Below are positions 19,273-27,985 of a stretch of 64,000 bases of DNA, one piece after another. Both the position numbers and the translations under genes were made by a program. The DNA comes from Bog-473 sp963817735 (GTDB lineage Bacteria; Actinomycetota; Acidimicrobiia; Acidimicrobiales; RAAP-2), in NCBI GenBank assembly GCA_963817735.1, contig CAWFPP010000003.1, forward strand, positions 248,001 through 312,000. Direction: 5' to 3'. Positions within the stretch are counted from its first letter, which is position 1, and each line of letters starts with the position of its first letter. The notes under the pieces are model-generated. The model saw only the letters and a program-made list of their open reading frames with translations, was not told where the DNA came from and searched no databases.

Positions 19273-20142
19273 TCAGGCCGACCCGGGCCCCAGACCGAGC
19301 GCGGCGTAGATCTCGCGGGTCGCACTCGAGGTGTTGAACGTGTAGAAGTGCAGCCCCGGCACGCCGGAATCGAGGAGGTGGGAACAGAGCTCGGTGGCCA
19401 GTTCCACACCCTCCTTGCGGACCGCATCGGCCCCACCCCGATCGTCGGCGGCCCGCAGGCGGTCCTGCATCCAGTCGGGCGCGGCCGCGCCCATGGCGCC
19501 CAACCGCCCCATGGTGGAGAGCGAGGTCACGGGCAGGATGCCGGGCAGGACGGGCGTGCCGACGCCCCTCTCACGCAGGTCGGCCACCAGGCTCTCGTAC
19601 TCCGAGGCCTCGAAGAAGAACTGGGTGACCCCGAAGTCGGCCAGCGCGAGCTTGGCCGCCAGGAAGTCCCGGTCGCTCGGCAGGTCGGGCGAGCGGGGGT
19701 GCCCGGCCGGGTGGGCCGCCACGCCGATGGAGAACCCGCCGATGGCCCGGGCCAGATCGACCAGCTCGGCCGCGTAGGCCAGCTCGCCGGGACCGGCGGC
19801 GGGATCCTCGGGCGGGTCGCCGCCGAGGGCCATGAGGTTCTCGACCCCGGCCTTGCGCAGCGACACGAGGATGTCGGCCAGCTCCAGGCGGGTGTGGGCC
19901 ACGCAGATGATGTGGGCCATGGGGTTGAGGTTCGTCGTGTGCAGCATGCCGGACACGAGGTCGACGGTGCGCTGGCGTGACTCGGCGCCGCCGCGGTAGG
20001 TCACCGAAACGAACGACGGCTCGAGCGGCTGCAGCTCGCTGATCGTACGCGCCAGGGTGGCCAGCTCCTTGTCGTTCTTGGGCGGGAAGAATTCGAATGA
20101 GTAGGTCGGACCGGCGGCCAGCAGGTCCGCGATGCGCGTCAT
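19273..20142 (-). CDS. metF: Methylenetetrahydrofolate reductase
   Basis: A 289-residue FAD-dependent TIM-barrel enzyme reducing 5,10-methylene-THF to 5-methyl-THF for methionine synthesis. SFEFFPPKND near the N-terminus supplies the catalytic glutamate. VSVTYRGG, MAHIICVAHTR, NLMALGGDPP and TQFFFEASEY are family motifs. The ATG overlaps the stop of the cupin gene by four bases, and FolD is immediately before that, so methylene-THF made or used by FolD is handled by an enzyme of the same operon. Confidence 0.95.
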   Translation of the reverse strand: MTRIADLLAAGPTYSFEFFPPKNDKELATLARTISELQPLEPSFVSVTYRGGAESRQRTVDLVSGMLHTTNLNPMAHIICVAHTRLELADILVSLRKAGVENLMALGGDPPEDPAAGPGELAYAAELVDLARAIGGFSIGVAAHPAGHPRSPDLPSDRDFLAAKLALADFGVTQFFFEASEYESLVADLRERGVGTPVLPGILPVTSLSTMGRLGAMGAAAPDWMQDRLRAADDRGGADAVRKEGVELATELCSHLLDSGVPGLHFYTFNTSSATREIYAALGLGPGSA

Positions 20143-20570
20143 GACGACGCCACCTTCCCGTCGCCTCCCGTCCCCTTCGTTGCGTCGACACGCCCGAAGT
20201 CGTCCTCGAGCCGCACGATGTCGTCCTCGCCGAAGTACGTCCCTCGTTGCACCTCGATGAGCACGACGTCGCTGGTTCCCTCGTTGGCCACGCGGTGCGC
20301 GCTCTCGAGTGGGATGTCGACGGCCTCGCCGGCGTGCACCTGCATCACGGCGCCGTCGATTGTCACCGTCGCCGTGCCGGACACGATGAACCAGTGCTCG
20401 GCCCGCTTGGCATGGCGCTGGTAGCTGAGGCGCTTGCCGGGATGCACGACGAGGCGCTTGACCTTGTGATCGGGCGCGTCGTCATCGAGCACCGTGTAAT
20501 TGCCCCATGGGCGCTCGGAGTATTCCCGCTCACTCACCGGATACTGGCCTCCCTGGCTCGGGGCGCTCAC
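20139..20570 (-). CDS. Cupin protein, mannose-6-phosphate isomerase type II-like
   Basis: A 143-residue single cupin. RPWGNYTVL, KRLSYQRHAKRAEHWFIVSG and the second cupin motif (HAGEAVDIPLESAHRVANEG) match the isomerase domain found at the end of GDP-mannose pyrophosphorylase/phosphomannose isomerases. Alone it may isomerise mannose-6-phosphate or act as a sugar-binding cupin. GTG at 20570 overlaps the folD stop (GTGA), and the stop overlaps the metF start. A second GTG 11 codons later, with GGGAGG upstream, is an alternative start. Its place between two folate genes is unexpected. Confidence 0.8.
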   Translation of the reverse strand: MSAPSQGGQYPVSEREYSERPWGNYTVLDDDAPDHKVKRLVVHPGKRLSYQRHAKRAEHWFIVSGTATVTIDGAVMQVHAGEAVDIPLESAHRVANEGTSDVVLIEVQRGTYFGEDDIVRLEDDFGRVDATKGTGGDGKVASS

Positions 20571-21430
20571 GGGGCCGCCATCTCCGCGGCCCGCACGGCG
20601 TTGCGCAACAGCATGGCACGGGTCATGGGGCCGACACCGCCCAGACGGGGCGTGATCCAGCCGGCGACCTCCGCCACGTCGGGGTGCGCATCAGGGATGA
20701 GCTTCTTGCCTTCGAAGCTGGTGCCGGCTGACACCACGGCTGCACCGGGCTTCACCATGTCCGGCGTGAGCAGGTGGGGCCGGCCGGCGGCCGCCACCAC
20801 GATGTCGGCCGTGCGCACCAGGTCTTTCATGTCGGCGGGATCGACACCGGTGTGGACCACCGTCACCGCGGCGTTGCAACCGGGTCGCTTCAGCGTGAGG
20901 AGATTGGCCAAGGGCCGACCGATCGTCACACCACGGCCGATGATCGCCACGTGGCGCCCTTCGACCGGGACGTCGTACGCGTGCAGGAGCTCCACGATCC
21001 CGGCCGGGGTGCAGGGCAGCGGGCCCGGTGTCCCGAGCACCAGGCGCCCGAGGTTCACCGGATGCAGACCGTCGACGTCCTTGGCGGGGTCCACGGCCAG
21101 GAGCGCCTGCTCCTCGTCGAGCCCCGGCGGCAGCGGAATCTGCACCAGGAAGGCGCTGACGGCAGGGTCGGCGTTGAAGCGGGCGATGACGTCGAGCACC
21201 TCCGCCTGGCTGGCGCCGACAGGCAGGTGCTCGCCGACCGAGTACATGCCGATGCCGGCGCAGTCCTCGTGCTTCAGCGCGACGTAGCGCTCGCTGGGCA
21301 CGTCGTCGCCCACGAGCACCGTGCCCAGGCCGACGTTGATGCCCTCGCTGCGCAATCGTTGGACGCGGTCGGCCACCTCGGCCCGGATCCGGGCCGCCAC
21401 CGGCTCGCCGTCGAGCAGGATGGCGCTCAT
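20567..21430 (-). CDS. folD: Methylene-THF dehydrogenase/cyclohydrolase
   Basis: A 287-residue bifunctional enzyme interconverting 5,10-methylene-THF and 10-formyl-THF. The substrate lysine lies in YVALKHEDC, QIPLPPGLDE and KDVDGLHPVNLG are the family's signature motifs, and GRGVTIGRPLA is the NADP-binding loop. The GRGVTIGRP loop differs from the common GRSxxVGxP (Val for the usual Ser) but the fold is kept. The ATG shares one base with the purH stop. 10-Formyl-THF from this enzyme feeds PurN and PurH of the same operon. Confidence 0.95.
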   Translation of the reverse strand: MSAILLDGEPVAARIRAEVADRVQRLRSEGINVGLGTVLVGDDVPSERYVALKHEDCAGIGMYSVGEHLPVGASQAEVLDVIARFNADPAVSAFLVQIPLPPGLDEEQALLAVDPAKDVDGLHPVNLGRLVLGTPGPLPCTPAGIVELLHAYDVPVEGRHVAIIGRGVTIGRPLANLLTLKRPGCNAAVTVVHTGVDPADMKDLVRTADIVVAAAGRPHLLTPDMVKPGAAVVSAGTSFEGKKLIPDAHPDVAEVAGWITPRLGGVGPMTRAMLLRNAVRAAEMAAP

Positions 21431-23007
21431 CAGTGCCGAAAGTGCCGTTCGCCGGTCGTGACCATCGCCAGGCCGGCTTCGTCGGCCGCGGCGATCACCT
21501 CCCCGTCCCGCACCGAGCCGCCCGGCTGGACGACGGCGGTGACCCCGGCTTCGGCCAGCACGAGCAATCCGTCGGGGAACGGGAAGAAGGCGTCGCTGGC
21601 CCCCGCTCCGCCCTTGGCCCGCTCGCCCGCCTTCTGCACGGCGATCTCGGCGGCGACGACCCGGGATTGCTGGCCGGCACCGACGCCCACCGCCTGGCCG
21701 GCGGTGACGACGGCGATGGCGTTGGAGGTGGTGCGACCACAGACGCGCCAGGCCAGGACGAGGTCGCGCCATTCGTCCTCGGACGGTGCACGCGAGGTGA
21801 CGACCTGCCATTCTGAGCGGGGCGTCAGGAACGCGTCGGCGTCCTGCACGAGCACACTCGCTCCGAGGCTGCGCAGCTGGCGCACCGCCTGCTCCGGAGC
21901 CGGGCCCGACAACAGCCGGGTCGCCCTGCGCCGGCCGGTGAGCTTCTCGAGTGCCTCGGGCGTGTACGAGGCGGCGATGATCACGTCGGCCTGCGGCCCG
22001 GCGGCAACGGCGTCGGCAACCTCTGCGGTGACGTCGCCGCCGATGGCCACCACGCCCCCGAAGGCGCTCTGCACGTCGCACTCGAGTGCCCGCTCGTACG
22101 CGGTGACGAGGTCGTCGGCGACGGCGGCGCCACACGGGTTGGCGTGCTTGATGATGGCGACGGCGGCCTGCCCGGCTCCGGCGTCCGCCGCCAGCTCGTG
22201 CACCAGGCGCCAGGCGGCATCGCCGTCGAAGAGGTTGAGGTAGGACAGCGGGTTCCCGCCGTGCTGCACCATGGCGTCCCACCAACTCGGGGTGCCCGCG
22301 ATGCGGTAGCGCGAGCCGCGCTGGTGCGGGTTCTCCCCGTAGCGCAGCACCTCGGTGCGCTCGAGCGTGAGATGCAGCGTCGGTGGGAGCACGGCGGACA
22401 GCTCGGACTCCTCCGTGTCGGCGGCGGTGGCGCCGTCGAGGTCGGCGATCGGGGTGGGCCCGCCCGCGTCGAGCCAGGCCACAATCGCCGCGTCATAGGC
22501 GGCGGTGTGCGCGAAGGCGGCGCGGGCGAGGCGCCGGCGCGTGGCCGCCGACAGCGAGCCGGCGGCGCGCAGCTCCTCGAGCACGACGGGGTAATCGGCC
22601 GGCGAGGTGACGATCCCGACGTGCTCGTGGTTCTTGGCCGCGGCGCGCACCATCGCCGGACCGCCGATGTCGATCAGCTCGACGGAGGGGTCGGAAGAGA
22701 ACGGGTACAGGTTCGAGACCACGAGATCGATGGCCTCGATTCCGTTGGCTGCCAGATCGTCGCGGTGCTCGGGCTTGGAGCGGTCGGCGAGGATGCCACC
22801 GTGGATTTTGGGGTGCAGCGTCTTGACCCGTCCGCCGAGCATCTCGGGCGAGCCGGTCACGTCCGCCACCTCGAGGTGCGCGATGCCGGCCTCACGCAAC
22901 CTGGCCGACGTGTTCCCGCTGGCGACCAGTTCCCACCCGAGGTCCGAGAGACCTTGGGCCAGCTCGACCAGACCCTCCTTGTCGTACACGGACAGCAGGG
23001 CTCTCAC
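21430..23007 (-). CDS. purH: Bifunctional AICAR transformylase/IMP cyclohydrolase
   Basis: A 525-residue enzyme for the last two steps of IMP synthesis. The N-terminal MGS-like IMP cyclohydrolase domain (to about residue 200) contains LASGNTSARLREAG- and GGRVKTLHPKIHGG-type motifs. The C-terminal transformylase domain has RYGENPHQ, KHANPCG and the closing DAFFPFPDGL. GTG was chosen because it starts at the first strand (RALLSVYDKEG); GGAG lies nine bases upstream. It begins four bases after purN and is followed directly by folD. Confidence 0.96.
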   Translation of the reverse strand: MRALLSVYDKEGLVELAQGLSDLGWELVASGNTSARLREAGIAHLEVADVTGSPEMLGGRVKTLHPKIHGGILADRSKPEHRDDLAANGIEAIDLVVSNLYPFSSDPSVELIDIGGPAMVRAAAKNHEHVGIVTSPADYPVVLEELRAAGSLSAATRRRLARAAFAHTAAYDAAIVAWLDAGGPTPIADLDGATAADTEESELSAVLPPTLHLTLERTEVLRYGENPHQRGSRYRIAGTPSWWDAMVQHGGNPLSYLNLFDGDAAWRLVHELAADAGAGQAAVAIIKHANPCGAAVADDLVTAYERALECDVQSAFGGVVAIGGDVTAEVADAVAAGPQADVIIAASYTPEALEKLTGRRRATRLLSGPAPEQAVRQLRSLGASVLVQDADAFLTPRSEWQVVTSRAPSEDEWRDLVLAWRVCGRTTSNAIAVVTAGQAVGVGAGQQSRVVAAEIAVQKAGERAKGGAGASDAFFPFPDGLLVLAEAGVTAVVQPGGSVRDGEVIAAADEAGLAMVTTGERHFRH

Positions 23008-23011
23008 GACG

Positions 23012-23683
23012 TCATCTCCGGGTCTGCTCCTTGTCTTCTCTCTGTCTTCCTGCAGATGATGTACCGGCGGCGGACCGCACCGCCTGCCGGGCCGGTCCGA
23101 CGATGGGGCGACCGGCCTCGAGCTCCCCGAGCGCCCACGCCACGGTGGCGGGATAGAGGGTGCGCTCGACCACCTTGATCCGCTCGTGGAGGGACGCCTC
23201 GGTGTCGCCGGGCAGCACCGGCACCACCTCCTGCGCCAGGATCGGCCCGGCATCGAGCTCCACCGAGGCGACGTGCACCGTGCAGCCGGTCTCGGACACG
23301 CCCGCCGCCAGGGCGTCGCGCACTCCGTGCCAGCCCGGGAAGGCCGGGAGCAGGCTCGGGTGCGTGTTCAGGATCCGGTTGGGGAAGGCATGGTGGACGG
23401 CCTCGGTCATGACGGTCCCGAAGCCGGCCATGGCCACGAGGTCGACCTGGTGGGCCACCAGCGTGGCCGCCACGGTGGCCGTGAGCCCGGCCCGGTCGAA
23501 CTCGGGACCGAAGCCGCCGTAGAGCCTGCGGTCGATCAGCTCGGCCGCCGCCCCGTACTCCGCGGCCAGATCGAGCCCGGCGCAGGGCCGGTCCGAGAGG
23601 ACGACCGTGACGGGGAGTCCCGCCTCGAACATCGCTCGCAGGATCGTCCCGGAACCCGAGACAAGAACCGCGAGGCGCACCAC
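23012..23683 (-). CDS. purN: Phosphoribosylglycinamide formyltransferase
   Basis: A 223-residue GAR transformylase using 10-formyl-THF. VLVSGSGTILRAM binds the phosphate. The catalytic Asn and His lie in ILNTHPSLLPAFPG, and the catalytic Asp in SVELDAGPILAQE. It heads the purN-purH-folD-cupin-metF run. The C-terminal 20 residues are polar and basic, probably a loose tail. A 118-base gap to the upstream channel gene should hold its promoter; no clear hexamers were identified. Confidence 0.95.
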   Translation of the reverse strand: MVRLAVLVSGSGTILRAMFEAGLPVTVVLSDRPCAGLDLAAEYGAAAELIDRRLYGGFGPEFDRAGLTATVAATLVAHQVDLVAMAGFGTVMTEAVHHAFPNRILNTHPSLLPAFPGWHGVRDALAAGVSETGCTVHVASVELDAGPILAQEVVPVLPGDTEASLHERIKVVERTLYPATVAWALGELEAGRPIVGPARQAVRSAAGTSSAGRQREDKEQTRR

Positions 23684-23801
23684 GTCAATGTAGCGGGAAC
23701 GACTGCCCGTTCCGGATGCTCGAGAGCGGGCCGTGCGCGTTCGAAGGCATCCGCTCGGCGCCAGGCGTTACCACCTGGTCATTCCGGGTCCCGGGAGGGC
23801 G

Positions 23802-24428
23802 CTACGACTGCTCGGCCGCCGCCACGGGTGGGGCCGGAGCAATGCGGCTGCGCGCCGCATTGAAGATGAGGCGCACGGCGGCGCCGATGATGGCGAGGTC
23901 GAGCAGCATCTGCGCCGAGACGACGAGCCGCGCCGTGTCGGTCCTCGGCGTGATGTCGCCGAAGCCGACCGTCGAGAAGACGGTCACCGTGAAGTACAGG
24001 GCCCGCGTGTGGTCGAGGCGCTGCGTGAAGGTCGCCGCCTCCTCGTGTGACATGGCCAGGTAGATGCCCGAGAACAGGACGAGGAACAGCGCGATCACAA
24101 TGCCCAGGGCCTCGATGGCGCGCAGTTCGGGGAGCTCGGCCAGGGAGATCCGTCTGATCTGCCAGGCGAACACGGCGGTGATGAGCGCAACGTCGACGCC
24201 CAGGCGTACACCGGCGCGCAGGCCGGACTCGTGACCGATCGGTATCACGTAAAACGCGCCGATGAGGAAGACCCAGCACACGACGACGGTCGCGCCACAA
24301 CGGAAGATGGCGCGCCGGCGGACCGTCGGCGGGAGGTCAGCCAGACGAAGCGGTTCGGAGGCGACGCGATCCTTGCGAGTCAGCCACGTGCGGGGACCCG
24401 AGTCAGTCGGGGGATCTCCTGGCTCCAT
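23802..24428 (-). CDS. Potassium channel protein with TVGFGD filter
   Basis: A 208-residue membrane protein. Four hydrophobic segments (about 42-62, 72-92, 107-127, 166-188) surround a pore helix and the selectivity filter TVGFGD at 153-158. This matches a voltage-channel-like ion channel without a charged S4, giving a K+ leak or uptake pore. There is no RCK regulatory domain. The first 40 residues are polar and cytoplasmic. It is divergent from a five- or six-helix membrane protein of unknown function. Confidence 0.85.
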   Translation of the reverse strand: MEPGDPPTDSGPRTWLTRKDRVASEPLRLADLPPTVRRRAIFRCGATVVVCWVFLIGAFYVIPIGHESGLRAGVRLGVDVALITAVFAWQIRRISLAELPELRAIEALGIVIALFLVLFSGIYLAMSHEEAATFTQRLDHTRALYFTVTVFSTVGFGDITPRTDTARLVVSAQMLLDLAIIGAAVRLIFNAARSRIAPAPPVAAAEQS

Positions 24429-24651
24429 CGCACCACGACGCTAACGAGGCAGGGGGCCGAAGTGGGGTATCCGCCGAGGGCGAGGGGGGGTGCTAACCCC
24501 CCGGAGCGATGTCGTGCGAACCCCCTTTGCCTTCGGGAGGAACCGGCGCACGCTGGGACAAGACAAGGAGCGTGCGAGCGAGCGTTCTCAGGGGAGCCCG
24601 CCGGGTCACGGTCCCAGAGGTCCGTCATCGGACATAAGGGAGGGAAGACAC

Positions 24652-25347
24652 ATGAAGGATTCAGGCATCAATCGCTGGATGTGGGCGATCGGCGTGCTCA
24701 TCGTCGCGTTGCTCTTCGTCTCGTTCGGGCCGCTCTCGGGTGGCCAGCCCAGCGAGAACGCGTCGGGAGTTTCCGTGGCCCACTGGTACAACGCCCACGT
24801 GAACCAGCAGTGGGCAACATTCTGGCTGGTCGGTCTGGCCCTCTTCCTGCTCCTGGTCTACGTGACCCAGCTCCGCAGCGTGCTCGTGCAGGTCGGTGGA
24901 CAGCGTCTCTGGCCAAACATCGCCTTCGCCTCGGGCATCCTGCTGGTCGGCTCGACCATCGTCTCGGGCAGCTTCACGATGACGCTCATCTTGGCCTCGC
25001 ACAACCACGATTACGCCGTGGCCCACTTCATCAACTTCTACGAGCAGAACAACGTGCTGCTTCTCCTCGCCGGCATGATCTTCCTGACCCTGTCGACCGG
25101 CTTGGGCATCCTGCTCAACCGGGGACCGGACCCGTTGCCCAAGTCGCTCGGGTGGTACTCCGTCGTGGTGGCCGTCGTCGGCATGGCCGGCCCGCTGAGC
25201 TTCTTCGGGTTCCTCTTCGGGTTCCCGGTGTGGCTCATCGCCACCGGCATCGTGATCGCCGTGAAGCAGAGGCGCGGCGCCCTCGGTGGGAGCCCGGAGG
25301 GCGAGGCATCAATGAGCGCTGCGCCGTCCCAACCCGTCCCGGCCTGA
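24652..25347 (+). CDS. Multi-pass membrane protein of unknown function
   Basis: A 231-residue protein with about six hydrophobic segments (roughly 9-29, 54-72, 88-114, 134-154, 167-183, 184-204) and a polar C-terminal tail. I do not recognise the family. HNHDYAVAHFINFYEQNN in a loop carries several histidines, which could bind metal. ATG follows a strong GGGAGG ribosome site. The 223-base gap before it contains a G-rich/C-rich inverted repeat at about 24484-24502. It converges on sucD with a stem-loop between the two. Confidence 0.6.
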   Translation: MKDSGINRWMWAIGVLIVALLFVSFGPLSGGQPSENASGVSVAHWYNAHVNQQWATFWLVGLALFLLLVYVTQLRSVLVQVGGQRLWPNIAFASGILLVGSTIVSGSFTMTLILASHNHDYAVAHFINFYEQNNVLLLLAGMIFLTLSTGLGILLNRGPDPLPKSLGWYSVVVAVVGMAGPLSFFGFLFGFPVWLIATGIVIAVKQRRGALGGSPEGEASMSAAPSQPVPA

Positions 25348-25357
25348 ACCATCTCAG

Positions 25358-25400
25358 GGCCATCGTGCGGGTGGTTCAGCCGAGCCCCCGCACGATGGCC
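25358..25400. terminator. 14-bp stem between convergent genes, overlapping sucD end
   Basis: GGCCATCGTGCGGG (25358-25371) and its exact complement CCCGCACGATGGCC (25387-25400) flank 15 bases holding the sucD stop. The right arm is sucD coding sequence. It has no T tract, but a perfect 14-bp stem between converging genes fits a bidirectional terminator. Confidence 0.6.
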
Positions 25401-26266
25401 ACCATCTTCTCGCCGCACTCGGTCGGGTTCTCGGCCACCTGGACACCGGCGGCGGCCAGCGCCTCCATCTTGGCCTGCGCCGTCCCGGAGGAGCCGGAGA
25501 TGATGGCGCCGGCGTGGCCCATCTTGCGACCCGGGGGGGCGGTGACGCCCGCGATGTAGGCCGCCACCGGCTTCGTCATGTTCGAGGCGATGAACTCGGC
25601 GGCGCGCTCCTCCTCGGAGCCGCCGATCTCGCCGATCATCATGACGGCCTTGGTCTCGGGGTCCGCCTCGAAGGCGGCCAGGCAGTCGATGAAGTTCGTC
25701 CCCGGCACGGGATCCCCGCCGATGCCCACACAGGTGGTCTGGCCGATGCCCTGCTGGGAGAGCTCGTGCAGGGCCTGGTAGGTCAGGGTGCCCGACCGTG
25801 AGACGATGCCGACGGGTCCTCCTGCGAGCGCGATATCGCCCGAGGTGATGCCGATGTTGCACTTCCCGGGGCTGATGATGCCGGGGCAGTTCGGCCCCAG
25901 GAGTCGTGTCCCCGGGAATTCCTCCACCAGGCGGTTGTAGACCACCGCCTCGTCCTGGGCCGGGATGCCCTCGGTGATGCACACGATGAATGCGATGCCG
26001 GCTTCGGCCGCCTCGATGATGGCGTCGGCCGCGCCACGCGGCGGCACGGAAATGAAAGACGCCGTCGCCCCGGTCTCCTTGACCGCTTCGGCGGCCGAGG
26101 CGAAGACGGCGATCCCTTCGATCTCCTCACCGCCCCGCTTGGGATTGGTGCCACCGACGACCTTGGTGCCGTAGGCCTTGTTGCGGAGGCCGTGATAGAG
26201 CCCTTGGCTCGTCGGGCTGATGCCCTGAATCACGACCTTGGTCGTCTCGTCGACGAAGATGCTCAC
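25376..26266 (-). CDS. sucD: Succinyl-CoA ligase alpha subunit
   Basis: A 296-residue subunit carrying the CoA site and the phosphohistidine. An N-terminal CoA-binding Rossmann domain starts at VVIQGISPTSQGLYH, GGTNPKRGG contacts CoA, and GRKMGHAGAIISG near the C-terminus contains the histidine that is phosphorylated. With SucC it converts succinyl-CoA to succinate with ATP or GTP formation. It is 33 bases downstream of sucC, at the end of the minus-strand run. Confidence 0.97.
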   Translation of the reverse strand: MSIFVDETTKVVIQGISPTSQGLYHGLRNKAYGTKVVGGTNPKRGGEEIEGIAVFASAAEAVKETGATASFISVPPRGAADAIIEAAEAGIAFIVCITEGIPAQDEAVVYNRLVEEFPGTRLLGPNCPGIISPGKCNIGITSGDIALAGGPVGIVSRSGTLTYQALHELSQQGIGQTTCVGIGGDPVPGTNFIDCLAAFEADPETKAVMMIGEIGGSEEERAAEFIASNMTKPVAAYIAGVTAPPGRKMGHAGAIISGSSGTAQAKMEALAAAGVQVAENPTECGEKMVAIVRGLG

Positions 26267-26299
26267 GTTGGGTTCCTGTTTCTCTCTCGGGTGCGGGGG

Positions 26300-27442
26300 C
26301 TACGCCTTGGCCAGGCTGACGGCCCGGCGGGCGGCTTCGAGCATGGTGGGCTCGGCGATGAGCGTGTCCGACAGGTGGTCGGCCAGCAGCGCACGGCCCT
26401 CGACGGCGTTGGTGCCGTCGAGGCGCATGACGACGGGCGAACTGAGCTTGACCCGGCCCATGGCCTCGATGATGCCCTTGGCCACCTCGTCGACGCGGGT
26501 GATGCCGCCGAAGATGTTGACCAAGATCGACTTCACCGCCGGGTCGGCGTTGATGACCTCGAGCGCGGCCGCCATGACGTCGGCGTTCGCACCGCCCCCG
26601 ATGTCGAGGAAGTTGGCCGCTTCCCCTCCCACCTGGGTCACCACGTCGAGGGTGCTCATGGCGAGGCCGGCACCGTTGGCGATGATGCCCACGGTGCCCG
26701 ACAAGCCGATGTAATTGAGGCCCCTCTCCTTGGCCATCTTCTCGCGGGGGTCGATGTCGGAGTCGTCCTCGTACTCCTCCCACTCGGGGTGGCGGAAGCT
26801 GGCGTTCTCGTCGAGCGTCACCTTGGCGTCCAGTGCGTGCACCTTGCCCTCGGGGGTGAGGATCAACGGGTTGATCTCGGCGAGATCGCAATCGCCCTCG
26901 ACGTAGCAGTGGTAGAGACGGACCAGCAGAGTGGCCGCCTGCTCCCGCGCCTCGGGGTCGAGCTCGGCCCGGTCGACCCACTCGCGGGCCGTCTCTTCCG
27001 TGAGGCCGCTCACCGGGTCGATGTGGATCTTGGCGATGGCGTCGGGGTTGGTCTCCGCCACCTCCTCGATCTCGACACCGCCCTCGGCCGAGAGCATGCC
27101 GAGATGCAGCTTCTGCGGGCGGTCCAGCGTGAAGCTGGCGTAGTACTCCTTGGCGATGTCCGACGCGTGCTCCACCCACAGGCGCTTCACCACGTGGCCC
27201 TTGATGTCGAGCCCCAGGATGTTGCCGGCGTGCAGGCGCACCTCGTCGGCGTCGGCCGCCAGCTTGACGCCGCCCGCCTTGCCGCGGCCACCGACCTTCA
27301 CCTGGGCCTTGACCACGACGGGGTAGCCCGCTGACTCGGCCTGCTCGACGGCCTCGTCCACCGTGTCGGCCACCCCCCCGGGGGAGGTGGGGATGCCGAA
27401 GCGGGCGAAGTACTGCTTGCCCTGGTACTCGTACAGATCCAC
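26300..27442 (-). CDS. sucC: Succinyl-CoA ligase beta subunit
   Basis: A 380-residue ATP-grasp subunit of succinyl-CoA ligase. DLYEYQGKQYFARFGIP, KAQVKVGGRGKAGGVK, the metal-binding region CDLAEINPLILTPEG and the later FGGITRVDEVAKGI are family motifs. GTG is the start by homology; GGAG lies 11 bases upstream. It follows a free-standing B12-binding domain and pcrA, and the tandem motif GCAGCGGT sits in the gap. It provides TCA-cycle substrate-level phosphorylation with SucD. Confidence 0.96.
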   Translation of the reverse strand: MDLYEYQGKQYFARFGIPTSPGGVADTVDEAVEQAESAGYPVVVKAQVKVGGRGKAGGVKLAADADEVRLHAGNILGLDIKGHVVKRLWVEHASDIAKEYYASFTLDRPQKLHLGMLSAEGGVEIEEVAETNPDAIAKIHIDPVSGLTEETAREWVDRAELDPEAREQAATLLVRLYHCYVEGDCDLAEINPLILTPEGKVHALDAKVTLDENASFRHPEWEEYEDDSDIDPREKMAKERGLNYIGLSGTVGIIANGAGLAMSTLDVVTQVGGEAANFLDIGGGANADVMAAALEVINADPAVKSILVNIFGGITRVDEVAKGIIEAMGRVKLSSPVVMRLDGTNAVEGRALLADHLSDTLIAEPTMLEAARRAVSLAKA

Positions 27443-27518
27443 TTTGGGTGCTGTCTCCTTGTCTCGCGCGTCGGCGCGTGGGTGGGGGTGGAAAGGAAGC
27501 GGTGCAGCGGTGCAGCGG

Positions 27519-27935
27519 TCAGGCCCCGAGCGCCTCCTCGCGCTGGTCGAGGGCCTCGGAGAGCCACGACCCGATGGAGTCGAGCGGTGCGCCGGGCGTG
27601 AAGACGTGGGCCACGCCCTGCTCCTGCAGGACCGGGATGTCACTTTCGGGGATGATCCCGCCCACGATGACGAGGACGTCGCCGCGCCCGACGTCGGCCA
27701 GCAGCTTGACGACCTTGGGCACGAGGGTGAGGTGGGCACCGGAGAGGAGCGAAAGCCCGACGGCGTCGGCGTCCTCCTGCACCACGGCCTGCACCACCTG
27801 CTCGGGCGTCTGGTGCAGTCCGGTGTAGACCACCTCGAACCCCGCGTCGCGCAGCGCCCGGGCGATCACCTTGGCCCCGCGGTCGTGGCCGTCGAGGCCC
27901 GGCTTGGCCACGACCACCCTGTAGGGACGTTTCAT
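27519..27935 (-). CDS. Stand-alone cobalamin-binding domain (methylmalonyl-CoA mutase small subunit-like)
   Basis: A 138-residue B12-binding protein. The DxHxxG signature is DGHDRG at residues 15-20, and LSLLSGAH and VGGIIP complete the cobalamin fold. It matches the C-terminal domain of methylmalonyl-CoA mutase, which exists as a separate small subunit in some archaea and bacteria. The catalytic large subunit is not in the window. Placed directly upstream of sucCD, it hints that methylmalonyl-CoA is routed through succinyl-CoA. Binding of another mutase partner is possible. Confidence 0.88.
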   Translation of the reverse strand: MKRPYRVVVAKPGLDGHDRGAKVIARALRDAGFEVVYTGLHQTPEQVVQAVVQEDADAVGLSLLSGAHLTLVPKVVKLLADVGRGDVLVIVGGIIPESDIPVLQEQGVAHVFTPGAPLDSIGSWLSEALDQREEALGA

Positions 27936-27985
27936 GCTCGTCCCAGGATACGGACGCCCTGGTGCGGACGCCAGACCGGGAGCTC

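Noticed and set aside
24484..24502. GGGGGG-TGCTAA-CCCCCC inverted repeat as a terminator
   Set aside because: It lies between divergent genes, upstream of both, so a terminator makes no sense; it may be a chance or regulatory hairpin.
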